Source: Actinomycetota bacterium
GTDB taxonomy: Bacteria; Actinomycetota; Actinomycetes; Streptosporangiales; Streptosporangiaceae
Direction: 5' to 3'
DNA: 6,700 nucleotides
Assembly (NCBI GenBank): GCA_003161205.1
Contig: PMOU01000233.1
Location: 2,942 to 9,641, forward strand
Position numbers and translations under genes: made by a program
The notes under the pieces: generated by a model
What the model saw: only the letters and a program-made list of their open reading frames with translations
Databases searched by the model: none
Told to the model about the DNA's origin: nothing
Shown here: in pieces, positions 5,408 to 6,700 of the stretch
How the letters are laid out: each line of letters begins with the position of its first letter
Position numbering within the stretch: position 1 is the stretch's first letter

Positions 5408-6327
5408 CGTTCCGGTTCCGGGTCCGCCAGCCAGCCGTAGAGCTCGGTGTTGAAGGCGTCCGGGCGTTCCTCGTGCGGGAAGTGCCCGGCCCCGTCGATC
5501 ACCCGCCAGCGGTAAGGGCCGTCGACGTAGCGCCCGGCGCCGCGCGCGGTCTGCGGCAGCACGCAGGGATCCACCGCGCCGTGCAGGTGCAGGGTCGGAG
5601 CCTGGATCGGCGCCCGCATATGCCGCGCGTAGCGCAGCCCGTCGGTTCGCACGCTGCTGCGCGCGAGCCAGCGGTGATATTCAAGCGCCGAGTGCGCCAC
5701 CGAAGGTATCCGCATCGCCCGGGAGTAGATCTCCTCGGTCGGGGGATCCGGCCAGCCGGGCGCGGACCACTCCTCGAGCAGCCGGCCGACCCGGCTGGCT
5801 CCGTTGCGGAGCAGCTGGCGTTCGGGCAGGACGGGCAGCTGGAAGCCGAGCTCGGAACCCATCCGGCGTCCCTGGCCGAGCGGGTCGGTGAACACCGCGG
5901 ACCGCATCCGCAGCGGATGCGCCATCGACACGACCGCGAGCCGCCGGACTACCTTGGGATAGTAAGCGGCCACCGTCCAGGCGATCAGGCCACCGAGACC
6001 GTGGCCGACCACGACCGCATTGGCCTCGCCCATAGCCCGGATCAGGCCGGCCGCGTCGGAGGCGGCGGTCACCAGGTCATAACCGCGGGGCGGCTTGTCG
6101 CTGCCCCCGTAGCCGCGCAGATCCACCGCCACGGCGCGGAACCCCGCCGCGGGCAGGCCCGCCAGCTGATGGCGCCAGGTCCACCAGAACTCGGGGAAGC
6201 CGTGCAGCAGGAGCACCAGCGGCCCTTCGCCGGCCTCGGCGACATGGAAACGGGTGCCGTTCGCGCTGACCGACCGGTGTGCCCACGGGCCGCTGATGGC
6301 GATAGCGGCATCGGCGCCGACGGTCAT
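5404..6327 (-). CDS. Alpha/beta hydrolase, EphE-like, with atypical nucleophile site
   Basis: A 307-residue alpha/beta-hydrolase fold protein in the place of M. tuberculosis EphE (Rv3670). Visible motifs, numbered from the ATG: oxyanion-hole HGFPE (42-46), VDLRGYGGSDKPP (68-80), nucleophile elbow GHGLGG (108-113), acid Asp253 in HGAVDP and His282 in GAGHFPHEE. Epoxide hydrolases normally have Asp in the elbow (GHDWGG); here that position is Gly110, confirmed in the codon GGT. The protein therefore may not use the usual covalent mechanism and should not be called an epoxide hydrolase with confidence. ATG 6327 is chosen because GAGGTGAG lies just upstream at good spacing; a GTG at 6336 would add three residues. 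It begins 10 bases after the holin-X gene stop and overlaps DUF309 at its end. Confidence 0.82.
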   Translation of the reverse strand: MTVGADAAIAISGPWAHRSVSANGTRFHVAEAGEGPLVLLLHGFPEFWWTWRHQLAGLPAAGFRAVAVDLRGYGGSDKPPRGYDLVTAASDAAGLIRAMGEANAVVVGHGLGGLIAWTVAAYYPKVVRRLAVVSMAHPLRMRSAVFTDPLGQGRRMGSELGFQLPVLPERQLLRNGASRVGRLLEEWSAPGWPDPPTEEIYSRAMRIPSVAHSALEYHRWLARSSVRTDGLRYARHMRAPIQAPTLHLHGAVDPCVLPQTARGAGRYVDGPYRWRVIDGAGHFPHEERPDAFNTELYGWLADPEPER

Positions 6328-6337
6328 CACGCTCACC

Positions 6338-6700
6338 TCACCGAGGCTGGCGGGCGGCGATCTCGGGCTGCTGGCCGTCGTGGCGCAGCATCCCGAATCC
6401 CTCGGTGACGGTTTTCCTCGTCTTACGCAAGCCGGATAGGTGTCGTAGCTTCAGCAGCGCGATACCCACCGCCGCCGCCGCCAGCAGCACGCAGGTGCCT
6501 GCGACAATGAGGAACGCCGCCCATAGCTCGATGCGGAAGGCGGCGTAGAGGCCGAAGGCGAAGGCGAAGCAGAGCAGAATAAGCACCAGGCAGGCCACGA
6601 AAGCGGCCACCCCGACCAGCGCGCCGGCCAGGCCGACGCGCTTCGCGTCGCCCTTCAGCTCGGTCTTGGCCAGGTCGATCTCGTACCTGATCAGCTGGGA
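6338..6700 (-). CDS. Holin-X (phage holin superfamily III) type membrane protein, partial
   Basis: The reading frame is open to the right edge of the window, so the N-terminus is missing; 120 residues are visible. It begins SQLIRYEIDLAKTELKGDAKRV, the amphipathic stretch typical of the actinobacterial holin-X family (PF07332-like). Two membrane segments follow: GALVGVAAFVACLVLILLCFA and, after a short polar turn (FRIE), LWAAFLIVAGTCVLLAAAAVGIALL. A basic tail (LRKTRKT) ends the protein. An internal GTG at 6610 would cut off the conserved amphipathic part and is unlikely to be the start. The family name is historical: most members are chromosomal and not shown to lyse cells. The same kind of gene neighbours ephE in Mycobacterium (Rv3669). 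It is the first visible gene of the leftward unit. Confidence 0.85.
   Translation of the reverse strand, partial: SQLIRYEIDLAKTELKGDAKRVGLAGALVGVAAFVACLVLILLCFAFAFGLYAAFRIELWAAFLIVAGTCVLLAAAAVGIALLKLRHLSGLRKTRKTVTEGFGMLRHDGQQPEIAARQPR

Noticed and set aside
5185..6408. A 407-codon rightward open frame opposite the hydrolase and DUF309 genes
   Set aside because: The minus-strand genes have clear family motifs and coupled junctions; the plus-strand product has no motif.
6338..6700. Holin-like gene as evidence of a prophage
   Set aside because: No lysin, structural, integrase or attachment features are nearby, and this family is a normal chromosomal neighbour of ephE-type genes in actinomycetes.

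Overview
The window is high-GC DNA with strong G/C bias at third codon positions, frequent GTG starts and many 1-4 base gene overlaps, which points to an actinomycete (Actinomycetota). The genus cannot be read from the sequence. The core of the window, nth - NUDIX CoA-pyrophosphatase - marP facing an EphE-like hydrolase and a small holin-X-type membrane protein, is the same neighbourhood as Mycobacterium tuberculosis Rv3674c-Rv3669. The comparison is from memory, not from a search. The thioredoxin-like gene that follows nth in Mycobacterium is absent, and a DUF309 gene sits between marP and the hydrolase.

Layout, left to right. Bases 2-100 look like the 3' end of an upstream gene that overlaps (ATGA) a ComF-like phosphoribosyltransferase (97-891). 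An AT-richer 152-base gap (892-1043) holds a pair of perfect 12-bp direct repeats around a small palindrome, and a promoter-like TGGAAA-17-TAGCTT placed for leaderless initiation at 1044. The next gene encodes a degenerate sigma-70-like protein with a C-terminal anti-sigma-type zinc-finger motif (1044-2075). Its C-terminus appears to continue in the -1 frame to 2110, where the stop overlaps the nth GTG. Then come nth (2107-2814, endonuclease III), a NUDIX/CoA-pyrophosphatase (2811-3512) whose 5' end is five perfect 15-bp repeats, and marP (3556-4758, membrane serine protease). A convergent gap with several hairpins (4759-4876) separates this rightward set from a leftward set: holin-X-type membrane protein (6338-6700, cut by the window edge), alpha/beta hydrolase (5404-6327) and DUF309 protein (4877-5407).

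The nth-NUDIX-marP run looks like one transcription unit for DNA base-excision repair, nucleotide/CoA-derivative clean-up and envelope acid or oxidative stress tolerance. The overlaps suggest translational coupling. The leftward genes look like a second, co-transcribed unit.

Points most worth a second look: the apparent -1 frameshift at a G run in the sigma-like gene, the 15-bp VNTR-like array spanning possible NUDIX start codons, and the alpha/beta hydrolase whose nucleophile position is glycine. No complete novel defence, mobile or biosynthetic system is visible.
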